From Clostridia bacterium (lineage in GTDB: Bacteria > Bacillota > Clostridia > TANB77 > CAG-508), in contig JAAVXQ010000075.1 of the NCBI GenBank assembly GCA_022790685.1, positions 1 through 26,128 of the forward strand: 26,128 bases of DNA, in the 5' to 3' direction. A model generated the notes under the pieces. It was given only the letters and a program-made list of their open reading frames with translations. It ran no database searches and was not told where the DNA came from. The position numbers and the translations under genes were made by a program. Every line of letters begins with the position of its first letter. Positions within the stretch are counted from its first letter, which is position 1. Shown here in pieces: positions 8,265 to 15,753 of this stretch.

Positions 8265-8294
8265 CACTATAAAATTAATTAAAATTTTATAGTG
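8265..8294 (-). terminator. Second hairpin downstream of rpsT
   Basis: A perfect 12-bp inverted repeat (CACTATAAAATT with AATTTTATAGTG) has a 6-base loop; on the minus strand it is followed by TTTAATTTT. It lies 32 bases beyond the stronger rpsT hairpin and could be a back-up terminator. The stem is AT-rich, so the call is moderate. Confidence 0.5.
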
Positions 8295-8302
8295 CTTTAA
8301 AT

Positions 8303-8332
8303 AAAAAATAATCGTAGATATACGATTATTTT
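8303..8332 (-). terminator. rpsT terminator overlapping its stop codon
   Basis: A perfect 12-bp stem (8305-8316 with 8321-8332, core ATAATCGTA) has a 4-base loop and is followed on the minus strand by TTTTATTT. The upstream arm contains the rpsT stop codon (8326-8328), so the hairpin starts inside the last codons. Confidence 0.8.
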
Positions 8333-8592
8333 GAAATTGTATTTAATTTTTTTGATAAACTTGATTTTTTTCTAGATGCTGTATTAGCTTTTATAACACC
8401 TTTTGTACAAGCTTGATCAACTTTTTTTATTGCTACTTTGTAAGCTTCCATAGCTTTTTCTTTATTTCCTTCTTCTACAGCAGCTTCAAATAGTTTAATA
8501 GCTGTTTTATAAGCTGATTTAATCATATTGTTTTGTAATGTTTTTTTCTCAATAACATCTACTCTTTTAATAGCTGATTTTATGTTTGGCAT
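8326..8592 (-). CDS. rpsT: 30S ribosomal protein S20
   Basis: Primary 16S rRNA-binding protein, 88 residues, rich in lysine and alanine as expected. It begins MPNIKSAIKRVDVIEKK and contains the family signature KGVIKANTASRKKSSLSKKL. The open frame extends 24 codons further upstream, but that stretch holds the promoter (-10 at 8636-8641) and a non-coding leader. The ATG at 8592 has a near-perfect GGAGGTG site, and starting MPN is standard for S20, so this start is chosen. S20 is autoregulated at translation in Escherichia coli; whether that applies here is unknown. Divergent from rpiB. Confidence 0.95.
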   Translation of the reverse strand: MPNIKSAIKRVDVIEKKTLQNNMIKSAYKTAIKLFEAAVEEGNKEKAMEAYKVAIKKVDQACTKGVIKANTASRKKSSLSKKLNTISK

Positions 8593-8635
8593 TTTTTGCA
8601 CCTCCCTTAGTACTAAAGTAAATTTTACTTCAAAC

Positions 8636-8664
8636 ATTTTAACACGAAATATATTAAAATGCAA
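8636..8664 (-). promoter_or_regulatory. rpsT promoter
   Basis: On the minus strand TTGCAT (8664-8659), a 17-base spacer, and TAAAAT (8641-8636) with a TG one base upstream. The leader to the start codon is about 35 bases and contains the palindrome AAGTAAAATTTACTT. Confidence 0.75.
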
Positions 8665-8776
8665 GTGTTTTTAAGGAAATTTATAAAATACCTGTTATAT
8701 TTATAATGAAGAATACGAAAATCCTAGATATAGAATAAAATTCACAAAAAATTCACATTTTAAAAATAAATATATA

Positions 8777-8805
8777 TTGTAAAAGTAGATATTCTGTGAT
8801 ATATT
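8777..8805 (+). promoter_or_regulatory. Promoter of the rpiB-tagO unit
   Basis: TTGTAA (8777-8782), a 17-base spacer, and TATATT (8800-8805) with an extended TG at 8797-8798. AGGAGG follows at 8825-8830, seven bases before the ATG. Confidence 0.72.
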
Positions 8806-8837
8806 GAAAAAAATAATAAGACCTAGGAGGTACGAAT

Positions 8838-9284
8838 ATGATAGCTTTAGGTGCAGATCATGGAGGATATAATTTAAAAGAAGAAATAAAAAAATATTTA
8901 GATGAATTAGGAATAGAATATAAAGATTTTGGAACTTATAATGAAGAAAGAACAGATTATCCAATTTATGCAAAAAAAGTTGCAGAAGAAATTACTTCAA
9001 AAAGATGTGAACTTGGAATACTTGCTTGTAGAAGTGGAGCAGGAATGACAATAGTTGCAAATAAGTTTAAAGGAGTAAGAGCTGCTAACTTTACAAATGA
9101 AGAAGAAACAAGACTATCTAAAGCAGATGATAATATTAATGTAGCAGTATTTGGTGGAGATTATATTACACCAAACGATGCTATTAGATATTTAAGAGTT
9201 TGGCTTGGAACTGAATTTAAAGGTGGTAGATATTTAGAAAGATTACAAATGATAGAAGAAATTGAAAAAGAGAATATGAAATAG
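8838..9284 (+). CDS. RpiB/LacAB-family sugar-phosphate isomerase, divergent active site
   Basis: The family interconverts ribose 5-phosphate and ribulose 5-phosphate (RpiB) or galactose 6-phosphate and tagatose 6-phosphate (LacAB). The 148-residue length, N-terminal MIALGADHGGYNLKEEI (D7, H8) and the GMTIVANKFKGVRAA segment place it in the family. The usual C-G-T-G-I-G loop reads C-R-S-G-A-G (C64 retained, Thr replaced by Ser66), and the common H-N-D-A-N region reads K-A-D-D-N-I-N, so the histidine generally implicated in ring opening appears to be missing. The C-terminus has a Gly-rich FKGGRYLERL motif. It could be a true but divergent RpiB or an isomerase for another sugar phosphate, so no gene symbol is given. 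It is the first gene of a two-gene unit with the downstream tagO/wecA-like transferase (11-base gap). Confidence 0.85.
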   Translation: MIALGADHGGYNLKEEIKKYLDELGIEYKDFGTYNEERTDYPIYAKKVAEEITSKRCELGILACRSGAGMTIVANKFKGVRAANFTNEEETRLSKADDNINVAVFGGDYITPNDAIRYLRVWLGTEFKGGRYLERLQMIEEIEKENMK

Positions 9285-9295
9285 AGGAATAAGCC

Positions 9296-10411
9296 ATGTG
9301 GGGAGATATAGCGATAGCGTTCATGATAGCCTTTATGACATCATTTATGGCAACGCCACACACAATAAATTTTGCTAAAAAACTAGGAGCTGTTGATACA
9401 CCAAAAGATAATCGAAGAATAAATAAGATAACAATGCCAAGACTTGGTGGACTAGCAGTAATACTAGGTTTTATTGTGTCTATAACGTATTTACTTATTG
9501 TAATGTCTATTGAAAAAAATATAAACATTATGAAAGATGATATGCTAACGAAACTGATAGGATTTATCTTAGGTGGCTTAGTCATAGGAATAGTATGTTT
9601 TATAGATGATATAAAAAATATAAAGGCCATATACAAATTATTAGCACAAATAGTAGCTTCTATTATTGTAATAAATTTTGGAATTAAGATTGATTATATT
9701 GATATAATCAAAATAGATAGTTCTAATGTGCTATTTTATGATATATTAACAATATTTTGGATTGTTGGTATAACAAATGCAATGAACTTAATAGATGGGT
9801 TAGATGGACTTTCTACAGGAATATCAATTATATCTTGTGTGTCACTAATTATAATTTTTTCTTTAAATGGTTCACCTATAATATCAATTGTTCTAATAAC
9901 AGCTTTATGTGGTTCTTTAGTTGGATTTTTACCATATAATTTTAATCCAGCTAAAACTTTTATTGGAGATACAGGTTCTAACTTTTTAGGATATTGTTTA
10001 TCAATAATATCAATACTAGGAATTGCAAAAACATATACAGCTATAGTAATTGTGGCACCACTTATAGTTTTAGCATTACCAGTTTTTGATACAGTATTTG
10101 CAGTAATAAGAAGAATAATAAAAGGTAAGTCTTTAAAAGCAATAATACAACCAGATGCAGGACATCTTCATCATAAGATGTTACAAAAAGGTTTTACTCA
10201 AAAACAAGCAGTGCTCATATTATATGGTTTAAGTGCAACCTTTGGTATGTTTGCAATAATATTATTAGATAGTGGAATATGGAAAGCATTATCATTTGCA
10301 CTTATTATAATAGTAATTATTGCAATGGGATATAAAGAATTTTTTAAACAGAGATTACTTAGTGATATTTCAGAAGATGAAGAAAATGTAAGTATAGATG
10401 AAGAAAAATAG
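9296..10411 (+). CDS. tagO: Undecaprenyl-phosphate N-acetylglucosamine-1-phosphate transferase (TagO/WecA family)
   Basis: Integral membrane enzyme of the MraY/WecA family that transfers a HexNAc-1-phosphate from UDP-sugar to undecaprenyl phosphate. This is the first membrane step for teichoic acids or other surface polysaccharides. 371 residues with about ten or eleven hydrophobic helices. Key motifs: MPRLGGLAV (48-54), the catalytic FIDDIKN (D104/D105), NAMNLIDGLDGLSTG (D167, D170), FIGDTGSNFLGY (D225) and the cytoplasmic AGHLHHKML (H290, H292, H293). The HLHH motif favours the WecA/TagO branch over MraY. An acidic tail (residues 355-371) is non-conserved. The gene starts behind a GAGG site that overlaps the rpiB stop codon. 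Glycosyltransferase genes follow after one intervening gene, consistent with a surface-glycan role. Confidence 0.9.
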   Translation: MWGDIAIAFMIAFMTSFMATPHTINFAKKLGAVDTPKDNRRINKITMPRLGGLAVILGFIVSITYLLIVMSIEKNINIMKDDMLTKLIGFILGGLVIGIVCFIDDIKNIKAIYKLLAQIVASIIVINFGIKIDYIDIIKIDSSNVLFYDILTIFWIVGITNAMNLIDGLDGLSTGISIISCVSLIIIFSLNGSPIISIVLITALCGSLVGFLPYNFNPAKTFIGDTGSNFLGYCLSIISILGIAKTYTAIVIVAPLIVLALPVFDTVFAVIRRIIKGKSLKAIIQPDAGHLHHKMLQKGFTQKQAVLILYGLSATFGMFAIILLDSGIWKALSFALIIIVIIAMGYKEFFKQRLLSDISEDEENVSIDEEK

Positions 10412-10420
10412 ATAATATTA

Positions 10421-10456
10421 AAAAGCAAAATAATATAAAAATATTTTGCTTTTTTT
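10421..10456 (+). terminator. Terminator of the rpiB-tagO unit
   Basis: AAAAGCAAAATA (10421-10432) pairs with TATTTTGCTTTT (10442-10453) over a 9-base loop and runs into further T residues. Confidence 0.85.
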
Positions 10457-10562
10457 GTAACTTTTTTTAAAATTTAAGCATCTAATATATAAGGGGGAAA
10501 ATATATAAAAAAAGAATAACCTTAATATCAATAAATCCTACGGCAGATAGGACTTAAGTAAA

Positions 10563-10592
10563 TTGACAAAACTAGTTATGTTGTGGTATAAT
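10563..10592 (+). promoter_or_regulatory. Consensus SigA promoter of ywlC
   Basis: A perfect TTGACA (10563-10568), an 18-base spacer, and a perfect TATAAT (10587-10592) with an extended TG at 10584-10585. Transcription should begin near 10599, which excludes translation starts upstream of the ATG at 10614. Confidence 0.9.
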
Positions 10593-10613
10593 ATATGTTA
10601 CGAGGTTGATAAT

Positions 10614-11666
10614 ATGTATTTTAATTGGAAAGACAAAACTAATATAGACGAGCTAAAAGTAATATGCAATTTAATAAAAAACAGTGAAATTATTATTTTC
10701 CCTACTGAAACTGTTTATGGAATAGGAGCTAATGCTTTTGATTCTGCAGCAGTAGGAAAGATATTTTTAGCTAAAGGAAGACAATCGGACAATCCTTTAA
10801 TTGTACATTTATCAGATAAAAGCAAAATAGAAGAAGTTGCAGAAGATGTAACTGAAGTAGAACAAAAATTAATTGATGCTTTTATGCCTGGTCCATTTAC
10901 AATTATTTTGAAGAAAAAGCCAGTTATTCCAGATATTGTAACAGCAGGACTAGATACAGTTGCAATTAGAATACCCTCAAACATAATAGCAAGAGGAATA
11001 ATTACTTATGCAGGTGTTCCAATAGCAGCGCCTAGTGCTAATATTTCAGGAAAACCAAGTGGAACAAATATTGAAGATATAAGAAAAGAATTAGAAGGAA
11101 GAGTATCTGCAATAATAGATGGTGGTAAAACAGAAATAGGTCTAGAATCAACAGTTGTAAGAGTTATCGATGGAGTACCAGTAATATTAAGACCTGGAAA
11201 GATTACTCCAGAAGAGATAAGGGCAGTTGTAGGAACAGTAAGAATTGATGATAAAGCATTTAAAAGATTAAATGATGATGAAACACCACTATCACCAGGA
11301 ATGAAATATAGGCATTATGCGCCAACTACAAAATGTAAGCTAGTATATGCGGATAATGAGGCCGAACAAGTTTTTCAAATGAAGAAATTAGTAAAGGAAT
11401 ACAAAGGAAATGTTGTGGTATTAGGATTTGACGAACATGAAGAAAAAATTGTAGTATCGCAAGGAAGATACATAAGAATAGGAAGTAAAGAAAATTTAGA
11501 AGAAATTGCTCAGAATATATATACTGCTTTAAGAAAAGCAGATACTATAAAAGCTGACATAATTCTAATAGAAGGAATTAAAAAATATGGAATTGGCGTA
11601 GCAATAATGAATAGACTACTTAGGACTTGTGAGTATGACTACATTGAAGTTTTAGACTGTGATTAA
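10614..11666 (+). CDS. ywlC: L-threonylcarbamoyladenylate synthase (YwlC/Sua5 type, two domains)
   Basis: Makes threonylcarbamoyl-AMP from threonine, bicarbonate and ATP, the first step of the t6A37 modification of ANN-decoding tRNAs. 350 residues: the YrdC/TsaC catalytic domain (about 12-210; IIFPTETVYGIGANA, FLAKGRQSDNPL, PGPFTIILK, PIAAPSANISGKPSG, GLESTVVRV), then the linker LSPGMKYRHYAP, which folds over the active site in Sua5 proteins, and a C-terminal Sua5 domain. The frame is open further upstream, but a start at 10563 would lie in the -35 box. The ATG at 10614 has GAGG eight bases upstream, so it is chosen. Promoter is near consensus. The downstream GT2 gene is 33 bases away with its own AGGAGG. 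Confidence 0.95.
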   Translation: MYFNWKDKTNIDELKVICNLIKNSEIIIFPTETVYGIGANAFDSAAVGKIFLAKGRQSDNPLIVHLSDKSKIEEVAEDVTEVEQKLIDAFMPGPFTIILKKKPVIPDIVTAGLDTVAIRIPSNIIARGIITYAGVPIAAPSANISGKPSGTNIEDIRKELEGRVSAIIDGGKTEIGLESTVVRVIDGVPVILRPGKITPEEIRAVVGTVRIDDKAFKRLNDDETPLSPGMKYRHYAPTTKCKLVYADNEAEQVFQMKKLVKEYKGNVVVLGFDEHEEKIVVSQGRYIRIGSKENLEEIAQNIYTALRKADTIKADIILIEGIKKYGIGVAIMNRLLRTCEYDYIEVLDCD

Positions 11667-11699
11667 AATGTCAAAGAAATATTTAGGAGGAATTTTAAA

Positions 11700-12740
11700 A
11701 TGGAAGAATCGGAAAACATAAGATTTAGCGTTATAATGTGTGCATACAATCTAGAAAAAATTGTAGGAACAGCAATAAACAGTGTTCTAGAACAAAAATT
11801 TAAAAACTTTGAATTAATTTTAGTAAATGATGGATCAGCAGATAAAACATTAGAGGTACTAAAGAAGTATGAGAAAAAAGATGAAAGAGTAAGAGTAATT
11901 AATAATGAAAAAAATATAGGATTAAGTTCATCTAGAAATAAAGCTATAGCTCAGGCAAGAGGAGAGTATATAGTTCATCTAGATGGAGACGATACATTAT
12001 ATAATCGTAGCACTTTAAAAAATATAGATGAAACTTTAGGAAAAGATGGGGCTGATATAACATACTTTGGGGTACAATATGTAGGAGGAGAAAATAAAGC
12101 TTATTTACCAAATGCTAGAAATTCTACAAAAGAAGCAAGAATTGTATGTGATATGCATTTTGCTGTTGCAAGTAAAGTATGGAGAAGAGAATTCTTAGAA
12201 GAAAATAATATGACATTTATAGAAGGAATGTACTATGAGGACATGGTATATTCAATAAAAGGTGCTATATGTGCTAAAACTTTAAAATATGGAGAATTTC
12301 CTATATATATATATTATAGAAATAGAGAAGGTAGCATTATGGCTACACCAAACATTAAAAGATGTAAAGATATGTACAAAATGCTTTATTATCTAATGGA
12401 ATTATATGAAGAAACTCCAGAAGAATTACAACCATATTTATTATCTTTTATAAAAAATGAAACTTTTGGTGTTCCAGTAAGAGTAGATGGAATATTAAAA
12501 TCATTAAAAGATAGAAGTTATACACCAGTATTTCCAAAAAGAAATTATGTGTATCTAGGAGATGAACCAAATGTTGTAAATGGAAATGTAATAGTTGGTC
12601 CATCACCTAAGGTAATACCAATAAATCCAGCTGCAGCTTCAAATGTACCAAATGTTCCAAACGAAACAGAAAATGAAAAAATAGCAGCATCAAATATAGA
12701 TAATAATATGAAAAATATTGATGTAAAATTTGATAATTAA
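11700..12740 (+). CDS. Family 2 glycosyltransferase with a Pro/Asn-rich C-terminal tail
   Basis: GT-A fold glycosyltransferase using a nucleotide-sugar donor, probably adding a sugar to a surface glycan or lipid-linked intermediate. Residues 8-100 show the GT2 signature: FSVIMCAYNLE, ELILVNDGSADKT, NNEKNIGLSSSRNKAIAQA, and the metal-binding HLDGDD (D95/D97/D98). The likely catalytic acid pair lies in MYYEDMVYS (E180/D181). Donor and acceptor are not predictable. The last ~75 residues leave the fold and are low-complexity, rich in Pro, Asn, Val and Ala (NVPNVPNETENEKIAASN), probably disordered. There is no membrane helix. Preceded by ywlC (33-base gap, AGGAGG at 11685-11690) and closed by a strong terminator. 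Confidence 0.88.
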   Translation: MEESENIRFSVIMCAYNLEKIVGTAINSVLEQKFKNFELILVNDGSADKTLEVLKKYEKKDERVRVINNEKNIGLSSSRNKAIAQARGEYIVHLDGDDTLYNRSTLKNIDETLGKDGADITYFGVQYVGGENKAYLPNARNSTKEARIVCDMHFAVASKVWRREFLEENNMTFIEGMYYEDMVYSIKGAICAKTLKYGEFPIYIYYRNREGSIMATPNIKRCKDMYKMLYYLMELYEETPEELQPYLLSFIKNETFGVPVRVDGILKSLKDRSYTPVFPKRNYVYLGDEPNVVNGNVIVGPSPKVIPINPAAASNVPNVPNETENEKIAASNIDNNMKNIDVKFDN

Positions 12741-12746
12741 TTAAAG

Positions 12747-12783
12747 AAAAATTGCATTTCATATTAAATGAAATGCAATTTTT
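12747..12783 (+). terminator. Terminator after the GT2 gene
   Basis: A perfect 16-bp stem (12747-12762 with 12768-12783; core ATTGCATTTCAT) has a 5-base loop, and the 3' arm itself ends in five T residues. Confidence 0.8.
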
Positions 12784-12841
12784 GGTAATGTACTAAATAT
12801 GTTTTTTGAAATTATAAAAATATTTATGGAGATAGGAATAT

Positions 12842-13462
12842 ATGAAAACAAAAATATACATAGTAAGGCATAGTAAAACTACAGGAAATGTAGAAAAAAG
12901 ATTAACAGGAAGAACAGAATTTGATATAACAGAAGAAGGAAAAGAATATATAGAATTATTAACTAAAAGATTGAAAGATATAAAGTTTGATAAAGTATAT
13001 TCAAGTTCTTCAAGTAGAGCAATAAAAACAATAGAACCTTTAGCTAAAATAAATGATTGTGTAATAGAAACATCAGAGGATTTATGTGAAATGTATTTTG
13101 GAATATATGATGGATCAACTTGGGAGAAAGTAAATGAAATTAATCCAGAAATAGATAGAAATCATATAAAGACAAATGAGATAATGGGAATTCCTGAGCA
13201 AGAAAATACAGAAGAAGTAGCAGATAGAATGTATAAAAAAATAAAAAGTTTATGTATGGAAAATAAAGGCAAAACTATTCTTGTGGGTTCACACGGAGTT
13301 GCAATAGAAGCATTTTTACGAAAAATAACAGCAGAGCCATTTAATATAAAAAGAGAAGAATATGGTCAAAAAAATACGAGTTTAAATATTGTAGAATATG
13401 ATGATGAATTAGAGGAATTTAAAATAATACTTTTAAATGATTTTAGTCATTTAAATAAATAG
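12842..13462 (+). CDS. Histidine phosphatase family protein (phosphoglycerate-mutase-like)
   Basis: Cytoplasmic phosphatase or mutase of the RHG branch, 206 residues. The catalytic histidine is in IYIVRHSKTTGN (R9, H10; the usual RHGET reads RHSKT). The second arginine is in YSSSSSRAIKT (R59), the proton donor is in LCEMYFGIYDG (E83), and the second histidine is in VGSHGVAIEA (H151). The size and lack of mutase-specific insertions favour a broad phosphatase (PhoE/CobC/GpmB-like) over glycolytic GpmA. Substrate unknown. It precedes a GT4 glycosyltransferase by nine bases, and its stop codon overlaps that gene's ribosome binding site, so the two are co-translated. No convincing promoter was found in the 58 bases after the preceding terminator. 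Confidence 0.88.
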   Translation: MKTKIYIVRHSKTTGNVEKRLTGRTEFDITEEGKEYIELLTKRLKDIKFDKVYSSSSSRAIKTIEPLAKINDCVIETSEDLCEMYFGIYDGSTWEKVNEINPEIDRNHIKTNEIMGIPEQENTEEVADRMYKKIKSLCMENKGKTILVGSHGVAIEAFLRKITAEPFNIKREEYGQKNTSLNIVEYDDELEEFKIILLNDFSHLNK

Positions 13463-13471
13463 GAGGAAATT

Positions 13472-14635
13472 ATGAATATTTGCTTAATTATGCCAAATGT
13501 TTTTCCAGTACCTGCAACTAAAGGTGGAGCTGTAGAGACTCTTGCAACTAATCTTTTATTAGAAAATGAAAAAGAAGGTAAAATTAATTTTACTTGTTTT
13601 TCAATATATGAAAAAGAAGCTGCAGAATTAAGTAAAAACTATAAATATACTAAATTTATTTATATAAAAGAACAAACAGAAAATATAGATTTAACTTTTA
13701 AAACTGTAAATAATCACTTTAAAAATTATATGGATAAAATATATGAATATATAAAAGATATGAGATATGATTTTTTAATTGTAGAGGGAGGAGATGTTGC
13801 TGGATATGAACCTCTTTTAAGAAAACTTCCAAAAGAAAAATGTTTAGTTCATTTGCATGGAAGTGGAAAAGAAGCTCATAACGAAGTCATATCTGAAATT
13901 TATAGTAAATTTATAACTATAAGCAAATCTCAAACTAAAATAGCTTTAAAAAATAAACTAATTTCAGAAGCACAAATATTATTTTTATATAATGCTATTA
14001 ATTTACAAGAATTTAATAAAAAAAATTCAGATAATGAAAATGATATTTTAAGACAAAAATATCAAATTGAGAAAGATGATACAGTAATAATGTATATAGG
14101 AAGGACAATTCCTAAAAAAGGTGTAAAAGAATTAATTTTGGCCTTTAAGCAAATTGAAAATATAGATAAAGCAAAAATATTAATAGTTGGAAGTACTAGT
14201 TTTGGGTTAGAACAAAAAACGGAATATGATTACGAATTACAACGAATTTCAGAAGATATAAAAGATAAAATAAAGTTTACTGGATATATAGAGAATAATG
14301 AACTTTATAAAATTCAAAATATTGCAGATATTGCAGTGGTACCATCTATATGGGAAGAACCATTTGGTTTAGTTGTTGTTGAAAATATGGCAATAGGATT
14401 ACCATTAGTTGTTACAAATATGGGAGGAATACCAGAATTAGTAACTGAGGAAACAGCTTTTGTTGTAGAAAATGATGAAAATCTTATTTCAAATTTTGCG
14501 AGTAAGCTAGATATATTAATTGAGAATACTGAATTAAGAAAAAAAATGGGAGAAGCGGGAAGAAAAAGAGCAGAATTGTTTAGTATGGAAAATTATTTAG
14601 AGAATTTTTATAATATTATGAAAAAAATAAAATAA
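13472..14635 (+). CDS. Family 4 glycosyltransferase (GT-B fold)
   Basis: 387 residues in two Rossmann-like halves. The N-terminal half opens MNICLIMPNVFPVPATKGGA with the glycine-rich acceptor loop KGGAVETLATNLL and includes LVHLHGSGKEAHN. The C-terminal donor-binding half starts near 204 (TVIMYIGRTIPKKGVKELI) and contains the E-x7-E motif in PSIWEEPFGLVVVENMAIG (E296/E304), followed by NMGGIPELV. This is the pattern of retaining GT4 enzymes such as those making capsule, LPS-like glycans or spore/cell-surface polysaccharides. Donor and acceptor unknown. Shine-Dalgarno AGGAGG overlaps the upstream phosphatase stop. It ends in a shared convergent terminator. Confidence 0.92.
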   Translation: MNICLIMPNVFPVPATKGGAVETLATNLLLENEKEGKINFTCFSIYEKEAAELSKNYKYTKFIYIKEQTENIDLTFKTVNNHFKNYMDKIYEYIKDMRYDFLIVEGGDVAGYEPLLRKLPKEKCLVHLHGSGKEAHNEVISEIYSKFITISKSQTKIALKNKLISEAQILFLYNAINLQEFNKKNSDNENDILRQKYQIEKDDTVIMYIGRTIPKKGVKELILAFKQIENIDKAKILIVGSTSFGLEQKTEYDYELQRISEDIKDKIKFTGYIENNELYKIQNIADIAVVPSIWEEPFGLVVVENMAIGLPLVVTNMGGIPELVTEETAFVVENDENLISNFASKLDILIENTELRKKMGEAGRKRAELFSMENYLENFYNIMKKIK

Positions 14636-14641
14636 GGAATA

Positions 14642-14678
14642 AAAAGAAGTTTGATTTATATAAAATCAAACTTCTTTT
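14642..14678. terminator. Bidirectional terminator between convergent glycan genes
   Basis: A perfect 16-bp stem (14642-14657 with 14663-14678; core AAGAAGTTTGATTT) has a 5-base loop and A/T-rich flanks. The downstream arm contains the stop codon of the minus-strand gene (14666-14668). Confidence 0.85.
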
Positions 14679-15736
14679 AATCCATTTATCAAATAATCTT
14701 CCCAAAAAGTAGCTGAAGTTTCTGGTTTTTTAAAATTGCTAAAACAATTATAATTTACGCAGTCCTCAAGCGAAACTTCTAAATACTCAAATTTATGTTT
14801 AATATTTTCAAATAATTTTAGACCTTTTTCTGTATTTATTAAAACTAAAGTTACACCTTTATTATCATTTAACTTTTTAGCTGAACCTTTTTCGATTCCC
14901 CAAAAGTCTGCTATTGTTATATCACTTATTCTAGGAACTTGCTTATATTTACAGTTATAACAACTTTCTCTTAAGATTATGTCTTTTAAAAATAATGTAT
15001 AAAATAAATCACCATCACAAAGAGAAGATGTATAATTTTTTCCATTTTCAAAATCAACTGAAATATTTTGAGTTGTAGTTTCATTTTTAAATCTAAAATT
15101 TATATTAATGATTTTAGATTTATATTTTTTTTCAAGAAGTGACTTATAATCTTCAAAGACTTTAGGGCTTGGAACCCCGTGACATATTAAATCTAATAAA
15201 AATACATTATCATTAGTAGAAGGTATAAAATTTTTAACAGCTTCTACTTGGCAGGGAGTTCCAGAAAATAAAATAGATTTATTATTTTCTATGGCTTTTT
15301 TAAAATCAACATATATATTATCAGTATTACTTTGAACATATTTTGATTTTTTCAGTTTTTCTAAGTCTTGCTTATTATTAACTCCTAGATGTTTTACTTT
15401 AAATTCATTATCAAAAGCTGCACCAAAAACAAAGCCATGTTTTATATCTAAAATATAATTTGCAAGTTCTTGAAATACTCCACCAGAAGAACTAGAGGCT
15501 CTTATTTCACTATTTAAGTTTTTACAAGCAAATAATTTTAATGGAAAGTTTGAACTTAAAGTATTAACGGCAGGGCATTTTGCTTTACATAGATTACAAT
15601 CTATACAAATGCTTTCATCTATATAAGGGTATTTAAAGCCTTTATTGTCTTCTAGCATTTTAATTGCATTTTTAGGACATATATTAGCACAAGCAGCACA
15701 ACCAGTACAAATACTTTTATCGCATATTATATCCAT
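14666..15736 (-). CDS. FrhB/FdhB-type iron-sulfur protein (coenzyme F420 hydrogenase beta-subunit family) in a glycan cluster
   Basis: A 356-residue protein with an N-terminal bacterial ferredoxin domain for two 4Fe-4S clusters: C10-x2-C13-x2-C16-x3-C20P and C44-x2-C47-x2-C50-x3-C54P. The FrhB N and C domains follow: RASSSSGGVFQELA, LFSGTPCQVEAVK, LLDLICHGVPSPKVF, a CxxC (C259/C262) and SDITIADFWGIEK. Despite the family name, bacterial members next to polysaccharide pyruvyl transferases are common in exopolysaccharide loci and are thought to be flavin/Fe-S oxidoreductases acting on sugars. This one follows such a gene directly (17-base gap, AAGGAGG site). The specific reaction is unknown. No truncation or frameshift. 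Confidence 0.88.
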   Translation of the reverse strand: MDIICDKSICTGCAACANICPKNAIKMLEDNKGFKYPYIDESICIDCNLCKAKCPAVNTLSSNFPLKLFACKNLNSEIRASSSSGGVFQELANYILDIKHGFVFGAAFDNEFKVKHLGVNNKQDLEKLKKSKYVQSNTDNIYVDFKKAIENNKSILFSGTPCQVEAVKNFIPSTNDNVFLLDLICHGVPSPKVFEDYKSLLEKKYKSKIININFRFKNETTTQNISVDFENGKNYTSSLCDGDLFYTLFLKDIILRESCYNCKYKQVPRISDITIADFWGIEKGSAKKLNDNKGVTLVLINTEKGLKLFENIKHKFEYLEVSLEDCVNYNCFSNFKKPETSATFWEDYLINGLKEV

Positions 15737-15753
15737 ACTATATAACCTCCTTA

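Noticed and set aside
10457..10562. A GGGGG run near 10490 like a ribosome binding site, and a small inverted repeat (TCCTA...TAGGA) near 10537, suggesting a tiny gene or a leader RNA.
   Set aside because: No ATG, GTG or TTG follows the G run at a usable distance, and the stem is only five base pairs. The region lies upstream of the ywlC promoter, so it cannot be a ywlC leader element.
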